From Penium margaritaceum (Eukaryota; Streptophyta; Zygnematophyceae; Desmidiales; Peniaceae), in contig SZWC01002417.1 in the NCBI GenBank assembly GCA_023375785.1, positions 28,684-49,186 on the forward strand: DNA of 20,503 nucleotides, written 5' to 3'. Position 1 is the stretch's first letter. Each line of letters starts with the position of its first letter. Made by a program: the position numbers and the translations under genes. The notes below the pieces were generated by a model, which was not told the DNA's origin, did no database searches, and saw only the letters and a program-made list of their open reading frames with translations. This document shows positions 1 through 9,779 of this stretch, in pieces.

Positions 1-32
<32 letters not shown>
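1..32. repeat. Poly-G tract at window edge
   Basis: An uninterrupted run of 32 G residues opens the window, followed by T, six more G and T. It may extend beyond the left edge. It is a homopolymer with G-quadruplex potential. A tract like this is also a common assembly or sequencing weak point, so its true length is uncertain. Confidence 0.97.
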
Positions 33-33
<1 letters not shown>

Positions 34-102
34 GGGGGGTGGCGTTTGATGCCAGAAGTGCCGACGGATAGATGTCAGCTGACACTTTTGTTGTCGAAAT
101 CG

Positions 103-150
103 GAACCCCCCGAAACCCCCCGAAACCCCCCCACCCCCCACCCCTCCCCA
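103..150 (+). repeat. C-rich short repeat (CCCCCCGAAA units)
   Basis: Units of six C followed by GAAA occur about two and a half times in tandem and then degrade into C-runs separated by A or T. This is simple-sequence DNA. It does not fit plant telomere units (CCCTAAA). Confidence 0.8.
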
Positions 151-1138
151 TCGCAACCCTCCTATGTACCTATTTTGGCCATGCTAAGGAACGACATGCG
201 TTGTTGCTTCAGCATGGCAAAACAAGGTGGGCGGATGGGGTTTCATGTTCACGGAGAAGGGTGAATTGGCCTTGTTTTTCCGATGCAAGAACGGATGGGT
301 TGTTTTCTTCTGAATAAAAGGGGAATGAGGGTCACGGTTGACAGAACAGGGGACTATCAGGATTTTTGCCCTAGTCCCTGGCAAGCCCAAATTATTCATC
401 TTACATGAGTCTCTTTGGGGTACTGGTTTGCTATTTAGGAGGCAGATGTGAATCGAAACTTGAAAAATGTATGTTTGAAAAAAACACATTACTCAATCTT
501 TAATCATTTCCCCCACTTTCAATGTGTTGATTTGTGTGAAACGTTTCTCTATGCTGCACCTTCCTTGTGTGAGGACCGCCACTTATAACATATACCATAT
601 TTTCAGTATGATGAATGTATTTTTTTTATAATTGAACTTTCTGGAATTACACACATATTTGCAAAATTTATCCGGCCCATTTTCCATCTTACGGTTACAG
701 TTTTCCGCACTACACAACATACCTTTTCCCAGACCCTTTATAAGTAGGCGGCCTGTGGAATTTCAGAAAAAACATAATTCATCATTTATCTACTAAATAG
801 GAATGAAAGATGACGTAGTACAAGGGGGACAATGTTGCAAGAAAAAAACCCTCTTTAAAATGTATCTTCATTGGGTCATGCATTGTCATGCACAAAACAG
901 GAGGCATGCAACATCATTTTCTGGACATGATTCATAATCACTACACATTCAAGTGAACTCCACTCTGACATCAACCAAGATGTGTCATTGACATGGAATT
1001 CACACATGCCCCTTGGATGGCATTGGACGATGACATCCACCAGTAAAATTTCATCCAGTATTACAGAGTTAGTCATTATGATAGTGCCACATGAGAAGCA
1101 TTATGCATGAGAGCCATTGTGCATCATATAGCAAGTGA
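151..1138. other. No recognisable gene
   Basis: This stretch is moderately AT-rich with short frames only. Translations on both strands show no domain I recognise. A TATA-like TTTATAAG lies near 736, but nothing downstream supports a promoter call. I looked for a 5' LTR, integrase or gag partner of the copia fragment that begins near 1139 and saw none. That fragment therefore seems to be truncated at its 5' side. Confidence 0.6.
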
Positions 1139-2430
1139 GCACAAAAGGTTGAATGCAAGTCGTTGATGAGAAAATTTCCCAAGTAGAATTCTTTACAATT
1201 GCTTGAACCTTTCTGAGCTTGGTGGTCTAGCAGAACTAGGACTTGGAGCAAATGGATGTCAACAATGCCTTCCTTCATGGCATACATGGCAAAGAAACTT
1301 ACATGATCTATTTACTTGAGTTCATTGATGTAATCAAAAACATGTGGCGGCTATACAAGGATCTCCATGGGCTCAAGCGATTGCCATGATTTTGGAACCA
1401 GGAGATTGCCTCCACATTTGCTCAGAGGGTGGGTTTTGCAGAAGCACAGCTGATACCGCCTTGTTTCTTAGTATACCCCCTGCTCCCCCTGTGGCTATTC
1501 TTGTCTATATTGATGATATGCTCATTGGATCTCCAAGTATTGCAAAAGTTTTGATATGGAAAGTGAATCCTACATTCTACATTCAAGATGAGAGATCTTG
1601 TTCCACCCCAAGTCTTCTTGGACATGGATCTTGAGCATGACTGCTTTCATCCAAATCTTCATGTTCACCAGGCCGCATACGACTGTAGCCTGGGGGTGTG
1701 TTTTTCACATGTGCTCTCTGTACTTCCCACTCCCTCCACTCCCATATCCTTAGTAGGCTAGAAAATGCTGAAGTCTCTGGATGTGTCCCAGTTGGAGGAG
1801 GACGTGGATGTCACCAACTTCTTGCATGTCATTGGCTCCCTGATGTACATTGCCACCACTACTTGTGTGGATGTGGCTTTTGCTTTCAACCTTCTGTCTT
1901 GATTTTCCTAGTATCCAAGAGAGCATCATCTTGAGGCGGCACTTTGTGTTGTAACATGCACACCCTCTGATGTGCATACATGGATCTACTTCAGGACTAA
2001 ACCCTCACTCATTGTTGATGGTTTTACTGACGGTGACTGAGCACATGATTAATATGCATACTGAGAGAGTTTATGTTCTTAACTTGTGGGACATGATTTT
2101 TTGCAAGAGTAGCAAGCAAGGGTGGGTTGCACAAAGCTCGAGTGAAGCCGAGTTAGTTGCATTCAGCTCAGGTATGTGTGAAGCTTTCTATCTGTCTTGA
2201 ATACTGCAACAACAACGAGTCTCCATTTGTGACATTACTCTGCATTGGAAACCATAGCACAAAGGCCATTGCTGGGAACGATGGCATGCACCACTCTCAC
2301 ACCAAGCATATCAATTTCGAGCATCAATTTGTTGGTGAGTGCATTGACGCCGTCATTATTTTGGTTGTATGGGCGGACACATGATCAAAATAAGCTGACT
2401 TGATCACAAAGGAACTCAGCTGAATCATCT
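1139..2430 (+). pseudogene. Element 1: Ty1/copia reverse transcriptase-RNase H remnant
   Basis: This is the 3' half of a copia pol gene with several stops and frame changes. In order I read a palm segment with QMDVNNAFLHG (about 1268-1300), the YKDLHGLKR block (about 1357-1383), the catalytic motif VYIDDMLIGSPS in another frame (about 1504-1540), a degraded FKMRDL connection (about 1580), IGSLMYIATTT (about 1829-1860), and RNase H blocks WVAQSSSEAELVAFSSG (about 2125-2175), HTKHINFEHQFV (about 2300-2335) and ADLITKEL (about 2396-2420). In intact copia elements this region copies RNA into DNA and removes the RNA strand. The catalytic YIDD is present, but no open frame joins the parts. Gag, protease and integrase are absent upstream and I found no LTR pair, so it is a truncated dead copy. 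Confidence 0.9.
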
Positions 2431-3206
2431 TCAAATGTGCAGATTACATTGCTGGGCTTGCACTTCCCCGTGATCATGGGTTATATGTGCCCGTTGCCTG
2501 CTTTTTGATTCTGCCAGAAATGGGGTGGACAAGCGTGAAATCCAGAGAGGTTCACTCTTCTTAATTGCCTGTTCACACTGGTCACAGGGCATCAACAGGC
2601 TGGGGCTTTGAATGCCATCAATAGCAACATTGACAGGATTTTTTTTGTCAATGTCAACAAATTTTTTTGTTGCTGGTATTGCCAAATGACACTGCTACTG
2701 GTTGTTGTTTTCACAACACCCCCACAGGTGGCACGTTGCAGCCAATGTTCTTGTATACAATACTTTTCCAGCCAGGCAAACGCATTTTTAACTTGCAACA
2801 GTCACACAGTGTACACGCACATGTGTGTGATTTTCTCTCTGATCTCATGCTTCACTATGTACAACACCACATACACCATCCCAGAATATTTTTTGTACTT
2901 GGTAAGGAGACCATTAGACGACCCCTTCCATTTCCTTTGAAGATTGCATGAGAAACGTGTATGTGTGAGTGAACAGATGAATGTATGAAACTAGTTGGAG
3001 AAGAAGCATTAGTGAACGTACTAATTCATAATTCGAAGTTGCAAGCTTAACTTACCTAACAGTCTTGAGCAGGTTCAAAGCCAAAATACCTCACTGAGGG
3101 CATGCCAAGGCTAACTTCTAACAAAAGCCTCCCTCCACCGATAGGAAAAAAAGGAGACATATGCTAATTTGAACTAATGATAAAAAACGTGATCAGACAT
3201 GATAGA
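2431..3206. other. Unassigned DNA, possibly the tail of element 1
   Basis: No gene is recognisable. Directly after the RNase H remnant one would expect a purine tract and 3' LTR, but I cannot find a second LTR copy upstream to prove it. The stretch holds a compound inverted repeat at 2619-2681. The longest frame (2608-2940, +) shows no domain and consists of low-complexity T-rich and C-rich codons. Confidence 0.55.
2619..2681. repeat. Compound inverted repeat (nested hairpins)
   Basis: ACATTGACA at 2627-2635 pairs with TGTCAATGT at 2646-2654. CAACAAA at 2655-2661 pairs with TTTGTTG at 2666-2672. The outer CAATAGCAACA at 2619-2629 pairs with TGTTGCTGGTATTG at 2668-2681 apart from a three-base bulge. 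The arms overlap, so alternative folds compete. It could be a fold-back element relic or chance in AT-rich DNA. Confidence 0.6.
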
Positions 3207-3211
3207 TAATC
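3207..3211. repeat. Target-site duplication, left copy (element 2)
   Basis: TAATC immediately left of the LTR matches TCATC immediately right of the other LTR (8674-8678) at four of five positions. Five base pairs is the usual copia duplication length, and one mismatch fits the age of the element. Confidence 0.75.
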
Positions 3212-3857
3212 TGAAAAAAACTTAGGCAGCCCTCAGGGAGGTAATCAGGCTCACCAAGAGCTGCTTTGCAGGACCAATTGTATGTGAGAGACAAGTTGTA
3301 GGTGGCAGAGACAGAAATACGGAAGCGTGTAAAGTTTTGTAGAGAGCGTGAATGGCTGGGTTGAATAATTGATGAGAAAGGAAGTTAGCACATCTTTCTA
3401 ACAAGCCTAAGTACGCCTCATTTGGCACATGGATCTGGAAGAAACACTCTGTCATAGTTCACCTCCTAGCACACTCCTGGCCTAGCGGGTTGAGCGACAG
3501 TTAAACTCTCACACAAAAGAATTACCATCCTTGCTATGTGCACAACCAATAATATCTTTGGGGACCTTCCTTCAAGTTCTCTGAAGGTCCTCCTGCCATG
3601 TTCCAACCTTGAAGGCCGCTCCAAGCCTCTCTGGATGATAAGTCTGGCCGTCATTGGTGCTGGTAGTGCTGGAGCCGTCTCTTGAACCAGACCCGTTACC
3701 CCCAAACCTTGAAAATCCATATCTCCCTGAAACGGACTCCAAATCAAGTTCCAAAAAGTGCTACAGAACCAGGAATAATTCCTCTATGCATTTTTTTCCC
3801 CTGATGATCTTTAATGAGCAGCCCAACCTGGTCACTTTTTCCACCCTACATCTATCA
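3212..3857 (-). repeat. Element 2 3' LTR
   Basis: This copy aligns along its length with 8014-8673. Shared landmarks include GGCAGGACCA..TTGTATGTGAG near the left end, CACCTCCTAGCACACTCCT in the middle and GAGCAGCCCA near the right end. The right boundary is set where similarity stops after ATCA, next to a purine tract. At 646 bp it is 14 bp shorter than its partner, mostly through one indel around 8426-8450. Confidence 0.95.
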
Positions 3858-3865
3858 TTCTCCCA
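3858..3865 (-). other. Polypurine tract of element 2
   Basis: On the minus strand TGGGAGAA directly precedes the 3' LTR. This is where plus-strand DNA synthesis primes in LTR retrotransposons. The tract is short but lies exactly at the boundary that the LTR comparison gives. Confidence 0.7.
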
Positions 3866-3899
3866 GTTTACGAGAATAACAATCATATAATTTCACACT

Positions 3900-4510
3900 G
3901 TGTCCTCATTTGCTGAAAGCGATGTGCTGTCAGTGGCTTGGTCAGCAAATCTGCCAGCATCGTGCTTGAGGGGCAGAACTTGATGTGCACCACCTCGTTT
4001 GCCACAAGCTCATGGAAAAAAGTGGTAGCGCTGATCGATGTTCTTGGTACGGGCATAGAACTCTATGTTCTTCACGAGTGAGATGCCGCCGCTCATGTTC
4101 TCACAGTAGATCGTCGTTGCTTTTTTCTTCTACTGCCCAAGACTTGCCTGCAGCTCATGCAGCCACACTGCTTCCTTTGCTGCTTCGCTCAGAGCAATTT
4201 ACTCTGCCATGGTGGAGGAAAGAGCAAATCACTCCTACTTCTTGCTCCTCCAGCTGATTGTTGCTCCTCCAAGCAAAAACACAAAACCACCAGTCGATCT
4301 CCTTGTTTCCAGATCTCTGTCCCAATCTGTGTCACTGTAGCCGATGAAGATGGGGCTGCTGTTGCTGTTGAAGGTGAGGCTAAGGCTGCTGTTGCTATCA
4401 AGGTAGCGCAGCACACGCTTGACCGCCTCCCAATGTGGCACACCTGGGTTGGCGCAGATCTTGCTTACTGCTCCCACCTCTTGGCTGATGTTGAGGTGCA
4501 TGCCGATGAC
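3900..4510 (-). pseudogene. Element 2 RNase H region
   Basis: The end of pol is split over three frames. From 4501 down to about 4235 I read VPHWEAVKRVLRYLD, then YSDTDWDRDLETRRSTGGFVF (first acidic residues) and ATISWRSKK. Stops follow within the next block, where ALSEAAKEAVWLHELQASLG survives (about 4140-4200). A further frame holds SLVKNIEFYARTKNIDQRYH (about 4020-4080). The expected RTKHID motif has His changed to Asn. The last frame reads MLADLLTKPLTAHRFQQM (about 3915-3970). Family knowledge: this domain degrades the RNA strand during reverse transcription. Here it is not translatable as one protein. Confidence 0.85.
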
Positions 4511-5570
4511 TGCATGAGGCTCCTGACTGCTTCTTAGTATGGTACCGCCTCCACACGGCTGTTCTACTGCTTGCAGTGAGGAACCTGCATCAGGCTTAGC
4601 TTCGCTCCCACTTCCAGTGGTGTCGCCACATTTTGTGCACCTCCCATGTTGAAGAGCTTGACAATATCGCTCACGTAAGTACTCTGCGACAGCTCCAAGA
4701 TCTGCTTCTACAGATCACGCTTCACCCGGAGACCCAGGTAGGAGCTCAGCTCTTGCATTTCCTTCATGTCAACGTTAGCTGCAAGGGACTGCTTAGAATC
4801 ATTGAGGAGTGACTTTGAGTGAGAGGCAGTGAGTAAGTCATCAATATAGATCAGGATGATGACCTGGCTTGCACCCTATTTCCACCCATAGACCGCATGG
4901 TCTACCTCGCTCTGCACAAAACCAAGGCTAGCCAGCTGCTCATCAAACTTGTGGTACCATGCACGTGGAGCATGCTTCAGGCCATAGAGTGCCTTCACAA
5001 GCTTGCACACATGGTTCTCCCGCCCTTCCACCACATACCCATCCGGATGCTCCATGTACTCATTCTCCTCAAGGTCACCATTCAGAAATGCACACGTCAC
5101 ATCAATCTGGTGTGCACGTCCCAGTCCATGGCAGTAGCAAGAGCAAGGATTGCACATATGGAGGGAAACTTTATGTCGGGTGTGAACGTCTTGTTGTAAT
5201 CCAAACCCTTAGTCTGCACACATCCCTTTGCACCCAGCTGTGCTTTGTACCTGAGCACCTTACCATCAGCTCCGCGCTTGCGCAGATCCACCTATAGCCC
5301 ATCACCTGGCTGCCATGTAGAGCTTCCTCAAGAGTCTAGATCTCGTTCTTCATAAGTGCCTTGTATTCCTTGTCTGCTGCGGCACATAAATCTTCTGTAT
5401 TGTCACTGTGCATGGCTTTGCTGAGTTTTGCTGGGTTGTCGGGGACAGTGAGAAAGAGGAGCTTGAGGTCAGAAGACTCCTGTGAAGATGAAAAAGTGCA
5501 CAGGTTTAAATTCTCATCCAACGATCTCTGTTTGCTTGTGAGGTGCTCGGATCGCCAGAGCAGCTCCATG
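4511..5570 (-). pseudogene. Element 2 reverse transcriptase region
   Basis: The domain begins near 5450 with KAMHSDNTEDLCAAADKEYK and a KNEI block followed by TAG where copia proteins have Trp (TGG to TAG). GADGKVLRYKAQLGAKGC follows at about 5222-5275. In a new frame come FLNGDLEENEYMEHPDGY (about 5040-5100), KALYGLKHAPRAWYHKFDEQ (about 4930-4990) and VQSEVDHAVYGWK ending at a TAG (4876-4878). The catalytic block ILIYIDDLLTA survives past that stop (about 4838-4870). Another TAG interrupts GLRVKRDL near 4710. The YIDD active site is intact, but at least two frameshifts and several stops break the protein. Confidence 0.92.
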
Positions 5571-5713
5571 GGACCATCCGCATCATGGTTGAGGCGTGCA
5601 GACCTCCATGGCAGCTGCTGTTGTTTGCTCGAATGCTCCTCTTTTTCTGCTTTGGTTGCTTGCTGCTTTGCCTCCTCATCTCCCTCTGCTGCCTTGTCAC
5701 CACTACCTTCTGC

Positions 5714-6740
5714 TCACTCCTCTTCATCTGCAGGCTCTTTGGCTCCCACTGGCTCAAGAGCTGGTGCAACCGTGACTGCTTCCATAGGGCTCCACGTCCA
5801 GTCCTTAACTCCCTCCTTAAATACCACGTCAAGGCTGTGGACGATCTTGCATGCAGCGAGGTTGTACAAGCAGTATCCCATGGTTTCATAGCCAAGGAAG
5901 GAAGCCTTCATACCCGTCGCATCCAACTTGTTGCGGCTAGCGACAGGCACATAGACAAATGTGCCGCGCCAAGTTGGCTTGCGTCCCCTCCAAGACTCCT
6001 CCGGCATCATCAACATCACATCACTTGTCGGGCCCCGGTTTTTTACGCACACGCTGGAGTTGAATGACTCCATCCAGAATTTTGGAAGGAGCTTGGCATC
6101 ATTGAGCATGCTATGGACACGCTCCGTGAGCGTGTGGTTGGCACACTCAGCCACGCCGTTCAGCTGTGGTATTGCGGGTGGCGTCATCTCGTGTCGGGTC
6201 CTGCAGTGCTTAAGGAAGTCATGGAAGTCATTGGAGAGGTATTTGCCTCTACCATTGGTATGAAGAACCTTCAGTCACCTACCATTCTCATTCCGTGTAG
6301 CAACCATTCATGCCTTGAATGCATCAAAACACTCATCTTTCCTGGAAAGAAAGAACACCCACGTCTTCCGCGACCTGTCACCAATGAACGTGACAAAGTA
6401 CAACTTGCCGGACAAGGGCTGTGATAGTATGGGACCACACATGTCAGAGTGAAGAAGAGAGGAAGCTCAGCTTCTGCCTTCCCCTCTCTAGTGAATGGAG
6501 AGTGGACTTGCTTCTCTTTGATGCAGCTTGTGTACTGGGTTGATTCATTTCCTTCAGCTGCAGGCCGGGCACCATCTGGTGCATGGAAATGATTGCACCG
6601 AAGCTGAGGTGTCCAAGCTGGAGATGCCACAGGCCGATGTCATTGTCTCCCACTCTTGCAGCTGCTGCTGAGGCAGCTCCCTTCTCTGATGCAACAAAAA
6701 GATGGTAGAGGCCATCGTCGTTGTCCACTATTGCAAGCAC
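5714..6740 (-). pseudogene. Element 2 integrase region with zinc-binding N-terminus
   Basis: The GAG-pre-integrase part (from 6740) contains GLWHLQLGHLSFGA, which carries the paired histidines of the HHCC zinc site. The cysteine half is degraded in another frame near 6530. The catalytic core starts with LLHSDMCGP (first Asp present, about 6447-6475) and continues through LYFVTFIGDRSRKTWVFFL to a TGA in the next block. The second catalytic site reads LHTNGRGKY where HTDNGGEY is usual, so that aspartate is missing. The third site in IPQLNGVAECANHTL retains Glu (about 6135-6180). The frame from 6187 to 5714 is open for 157 codons and includes LLPKFWMESFNSS and SFLGYETMGYCLYN. The integrase is not functional as it stands. 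Confidence 0.9.
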
Positions 6741-6888
6741 CTGGTCAGCACATGCTGAGATGGAGTAGCCACCATTATCAAAGCGGACTTGCAGACATTG
6801 GGAGATGAGAGAGGTAACAAAGAGGAGGTTTGTTGCCAGCCCCGGAACATGGAGTACCTCTTTTCACACGACGTTCTACGTGCTTTTC

Positions 6889-7117
6889 CTAGAAAGAAGC
6901 ACAGAAGAAAATCTCACCCTCTCCCACCGCCATCTGCATATGATTGTCACCCATGTCCACCCGGCAAGGTTCTATACCGGTGTAGAGGACAAACCACTCT
7001 CGATGACAGGTCATGTACGGATTTGCTCCCAAGTTGATGATCCAGAACAAGGTGGTGTTGGCAGAGACGTGCAAGATCCGCATAGTGCTCATGAATCCAC
7101 TCTCCCAATCAGTGAGA
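6889..7117 (-). pseudogene. Element 2 aspartic protease remnant
   Basis: The minus-strand frame reads FWIINLGANPYMTCHREWF at about 7000-7056. Copia proteases have WILDSGASxHMT here, so the catalytic Asp-Ser pair has become Asn-Leu while GA and the MT block remain. The segment lies between the gag zinc-knuckle region and the pre-integrase block, as expected. Protease normally cleaves the gag-pol polyprotein. The lost aspartate means this copy would be inactive. Confidence 0.8.
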
Positions 7118-7916
7118 TTAGCGGAGGCTTTGGACTGTTTCCCTGCTCCCACCCCAGTTGCAAGGTGTGCCTTCTTCTTCTGACACCCAATGGCCTAGCT
7201 TCTTGCAGCAGTGGCCCTCCTTCTTCCCTCCACCTCCGCTAGCATTTGTTGATGCAGCACCACTCCGGTGATTCATGTTGGTGATGAGGGCTATGTCCAG
7301 TCCGCTTCCTCCTTCTCCCTCCTTCCAGAGCTCCTTCTTGAACAACAGGCTCTCCTCCACGTCATTGAGCAAGAGCCTGTCTCCATGCTGGTCCAAGGAA
7401 ACAATGAGATCAGTGTAGCTGCTAGGAAGGCTAGAGAGGATGGTCAGCATGAGAACTTGCTCCTGACAGGGACCTCAACCGCAGCAAGCTGGTCAGCCAA
7501 TGCTTTCACCATGTTGAGATAGTCAATTATGGAGACAGAATCATCCATCTTCACAGAGTGAAAACGCTAACAAAAGTGCATGATCATGAGGATTGACTTG
7601 AAAAAACAACTGGAATCAAACTTGTTCCAAACTTATTTTGGGGTGAAGATGCCACAGACAAGGAGTTGCTGCCGTTTGGCGAGATGGAGGTAGGTGGTGG
7701 CGAGGACGTGGTCCCGCTTCTCATGGTAGGTACGGGCCTTGGCAGCAGAGAAAGAAGATTCAGCAGAGTCAGCCTCACTCACGTAGCTCCAGAATCCCTT
7801 CTCAAACAAAATGAAGATGGCAGCACCATCTTCATTTTGTTGCTCCGGTTGAAGAAGTTCTTGCCCTCAAACTTGGCGATGTTGACGGCAGCCACAAGAG
7901 AAGTGGATGTTGCCAT
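7118..7916 (-). pseudogene. Element 2 gag region
   Basis: The probable start is the ATG at 7916-7914, which opens MATSTSLVAAVNIAKFEGKN, a good copia gag N-terminus. The frame is broken about 28 codons later at a perfect inverted repeat (7806-7840), and the expected reading (LFEKGFWSYVSEADSAESSF) continues in another frame. The C-terminal half (7450-7118) reads MLTILSSLPSSYTDLIVSLD, typical of UBN2-type gag, then a glycine-rich linker and a damaged zinc knuckle HCCKKLGHWVSEEEGTPC, in which the first and last Cys of the CCHC spacing are lost. Gag would form virus-like particles and bind element RNA. This copy cannot be read through. Confidence 0.85.
7806..7840. repeat. Perfect 15-bp inverted repeat inside gag of element 2
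   Basis: ACAAAATGAAGATGG (7806-7820) and CCATCTTCATTTTGT (7826-7840) are exact reverse complements around a five-base loop CAGCA. The hairpin sits exactly where the gag reading frame is lost, which suggests that it arose by templated mutation. Confidence 0.95.
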
Positions 7917-8000
7917 GTTGACTGCATTGGCCCACAAATGGCCTCTCTCGCACACCAACGTGCAAGAGATGCCTCAAGGATGAGGCAAGACCTTGTTCTA

Positions 8001-8013
8001 GCTCTGATATCAC
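8001..8013 (-). other. Element 2 primer-binding site (tRNA-iMet 3' end)
   Basis: On the minus strand, one base after the 5' LTR, the sequence is TGATATCAGAGC. The canonical plant copia site is TGGTATCAGAGC, complementary to the 3' end of initiator tRNA-Met, so eleven of twelve bases match. The TATCAGAG core reflects the plant-type acceptor stem and supports a plant-lineage host. Confidence 0.9.
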
Positions 8014-8673
8014 TGATAGAAACTTGAGCAGACCTCAGGGGGATGATCAGGCTCATCAAGTGCCGCTAGGCAGGACCATTTGTATGTGAGACAAGTTACA
8101 GGTTATAAAGGCAAAAATACGGAAGTGTGTAAAGTTGTCTAGAGAGCACGAATGGCTGGTTTGACTCGTGGATGAGGAAGTGAATTATTACATCATTCTA
8201 ACAAGCTCAAGTATACCTCATTTTGTGCATGGAGCTGGAAGGACCACCCTGTTAAAGTTCACCTCCTAGCACACTCCTAGCCTAGTGGGATGAGCGGCAG
8301 TCACAATCTCACACAAAAGAATTACCATCCCTGACATGTACACAACCAATAAACTTGGTGGGGACCTTCCTTGAAGTTCCCTGAAGGTCCTCCTATCACC
8401 TTTCTTCCTTGAAGGCCGCCCCAAGCCTACATTTGCTTGGGTGAGGTCCTCCTGAGCCAAAAATTCTGGCTTCATTGGTGCTGGTAGTTCAGGAACCGTC
8501 ATTTGCACCGGGCCCACTGCCCCCGAATCTTGAGAATCCATATCCCCCTCAAATGGGCATGAAATCAAGTTCCGTAAAGTGCTACAGAACCAGGAATACA
8601 TCATCTATGCATATAATTTTCTTGATGTATCGAGCAGCCCACTTTGGCCACTTTTAGCACCCTATATCCATCA
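8014..8673 (-). repeat. Element 2 5' LTR
   Basis: This is the partner of 3212-3857. The left boundary is fixed by the primer-binding site one base away. The right boundary is fixed by the loss of similarity after ATCA and by the flanking TCATC duplication. In a live element this copy would hold the promoter, reading leftwards. I could not pick out a convincing TATA box. Confidence 0.95.
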
Positions 8674-8678
8674 TCATC
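8674..8678. repeat. Target-site duplication, right copy (element 2)
   Basis: TCATC, matching TAATC at 3207-3211 at four of five positions. Confidence 0.72.
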
Positions 8679-9735
8679 AGTTACATTGTCTAAGGGGACC
8701 TCACCTTCATTTGCAATTCATGATAATTTTCTAGTACATTTCAAGGGGACCATTCAGAAACACCAGTTCTTTGTGATGAGGAAAATTCTAAATTTGAAAT
8801 CAATAAAGAATTTCTAAAATCTCATGAAGCCCTCACGTGTTATGTTTTCTTAAAGAAAACATAATGATGTCCTAGATTTACGAGTTATGAAAAATTTCAT
8901 TTCACGCCCAAAAAACAAATTAGACTAGCGTACATATCTCTAGCACAGATTTCAACCACAAGACACTACCCCATACAATTTCCACTCCCCCTCCCCTCCC
9001 TCCTCCCCATCACCCAAAGGCCCACTGTCATCACCAGAAAACTTGGGGAGAAAGTAGATTCGCGTACACGTTCGACACAAAAAAATGGAAATGACGAAAA
9101 CCAAAGGATATGTACCAGCTTACAGTACACTAGTGTATCAATTCAGTTAAATTGTAATAAAAATGAAATATAATGCTACAAACACTTCCCCTGTACACTT
9201 TTCTCTACCCTCCTTTTCCACTTGTTTCAAACCCATCACTATCAATCCACAATACACCAACAAACATACGCTCAGCTTTGATACACTAGTGTATGAAAGT
9301 GAAACATAAGTACTCATACAACAAACTGCCCAATACACTACCATGATACACCCCTTCCCCCCTCCACTTGTTGCATAAGATTCACCATGATTAGACGAAT
9401 ATAGTATATAGTATAGTACGAATATAGTACAGGATTGCATCACGGGGGAAAATGTGAGGGGAGAGAAGAATAACATGGTTGATAGTGCACATCAACTTTC
9501 CAAGTATCATGTAATCTCCTTAAAAGCATTTTCAATCAGATGATCTATTCAAAGCCTATGTCGTGTACAAAAGTTCAAAGATGAACTAAACTTGCACCTA
9601 TGAGGGGGTCCATGTTTGAGCCAAGTGCATGAGGGTTGAGAACCAAAAAGAAACAATTCAGTGCATCCCCCCCTCTCTCCCACTTCCTTTCCAAACAACC
9701 AGGGTGAATCTGTCTTACATGGTACCTTGGACCAC

Positions 9736-9736
<1 letters not shown>
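8679..9736. other. Gene-free AT-rich stretch
   Basis: No frame here shows a recognisable domain. The stretch contains a pyrimidine-only CT tract (about 8983-9008), the inverted pair of TACACTAGTGTATCAA motifs treated as a candidate MITE (9126-9293), and short ATAGTATA repeats at about 9398-9432. Confidence 0.6.
9126..9293. mobile_element. Candidate MITE with 16-bp terminal inverted repeats
   Basis: TACACTAGTGTATCAA at 9126-9141 recurs as its exact reverse complement at 9278-9293, giving a 168-bp AT-rich unit without coding capacity. If the outer TA on each side is the duplicated target, the element is 164 bp with ends CACTAGTG, in line with a Tc1/mariner-type MITE. A CACTA-type reading needs a 3-bp duplication, which I do not see. 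Because the core TACACTAGTGTA is itself palindromic, two chance copies remain possible. Confidence 0.45.

Positions 9737-9779
<43 letters not shown>
9737..9779. repeat. Poly-C tract of 43 bases
   Basis: An uninterrupted C run lies between ACCACT and TGGCTCC. It is the complement-strand counterpart of the G run at position 1. Open frames that cross it encode only polyproline or polyglycine and are artefacts of the repeat. Confidence 0.97.

Larger units (their letters stand above)
3212..8673 (-). mobile_element. Element 2: complete, decayed Ty1/copia LTR retrotransposon
   Basis: The element is 5,462 bp and lies on the minus strand. Two direct LTR copies (3212-3857 and 8014-8673) begin TGAT and end ATCA in both copies. 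The internal order on the minus strand is primer-binding site, gag, protease, integrase, reverse transcriptase, RNase H and purine tract. Integrase before reverse transcriptase is the defining copia order. Flanking 5-mers TAATC and TCATC form a near-perfect target duplication. The first 77 aligned LTR bases differ at 14 positions by my count, so the insertion is old. The coding region has many stops and frameshifts and cannot make a working polyprotein. Confidence 0.95.

Noticed and set aside
103-150. Telomere-like repeat
   Set aside because: The units are CCCCCCGAAA and only two to three in number. They do not match CCCTAAA or other known telomere units, and the site is internal-looking simple sequence.
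480-3206. LTR pair flanking element 1
   Set aside because: Comparing 480-1138 with 2431-3206 by eye gave no direct repeat long enough to call, so element 1 is listed as a fragment only.
5361-6067. Plus-strand open frames of 176 and 174 codons
   Set aside because: They lie antisense to the element 2 integrase and linker, whose minus-strand translation shows clear copia motifs. The plus translations are Ser-, Cys- and Leu-rich with no domain.
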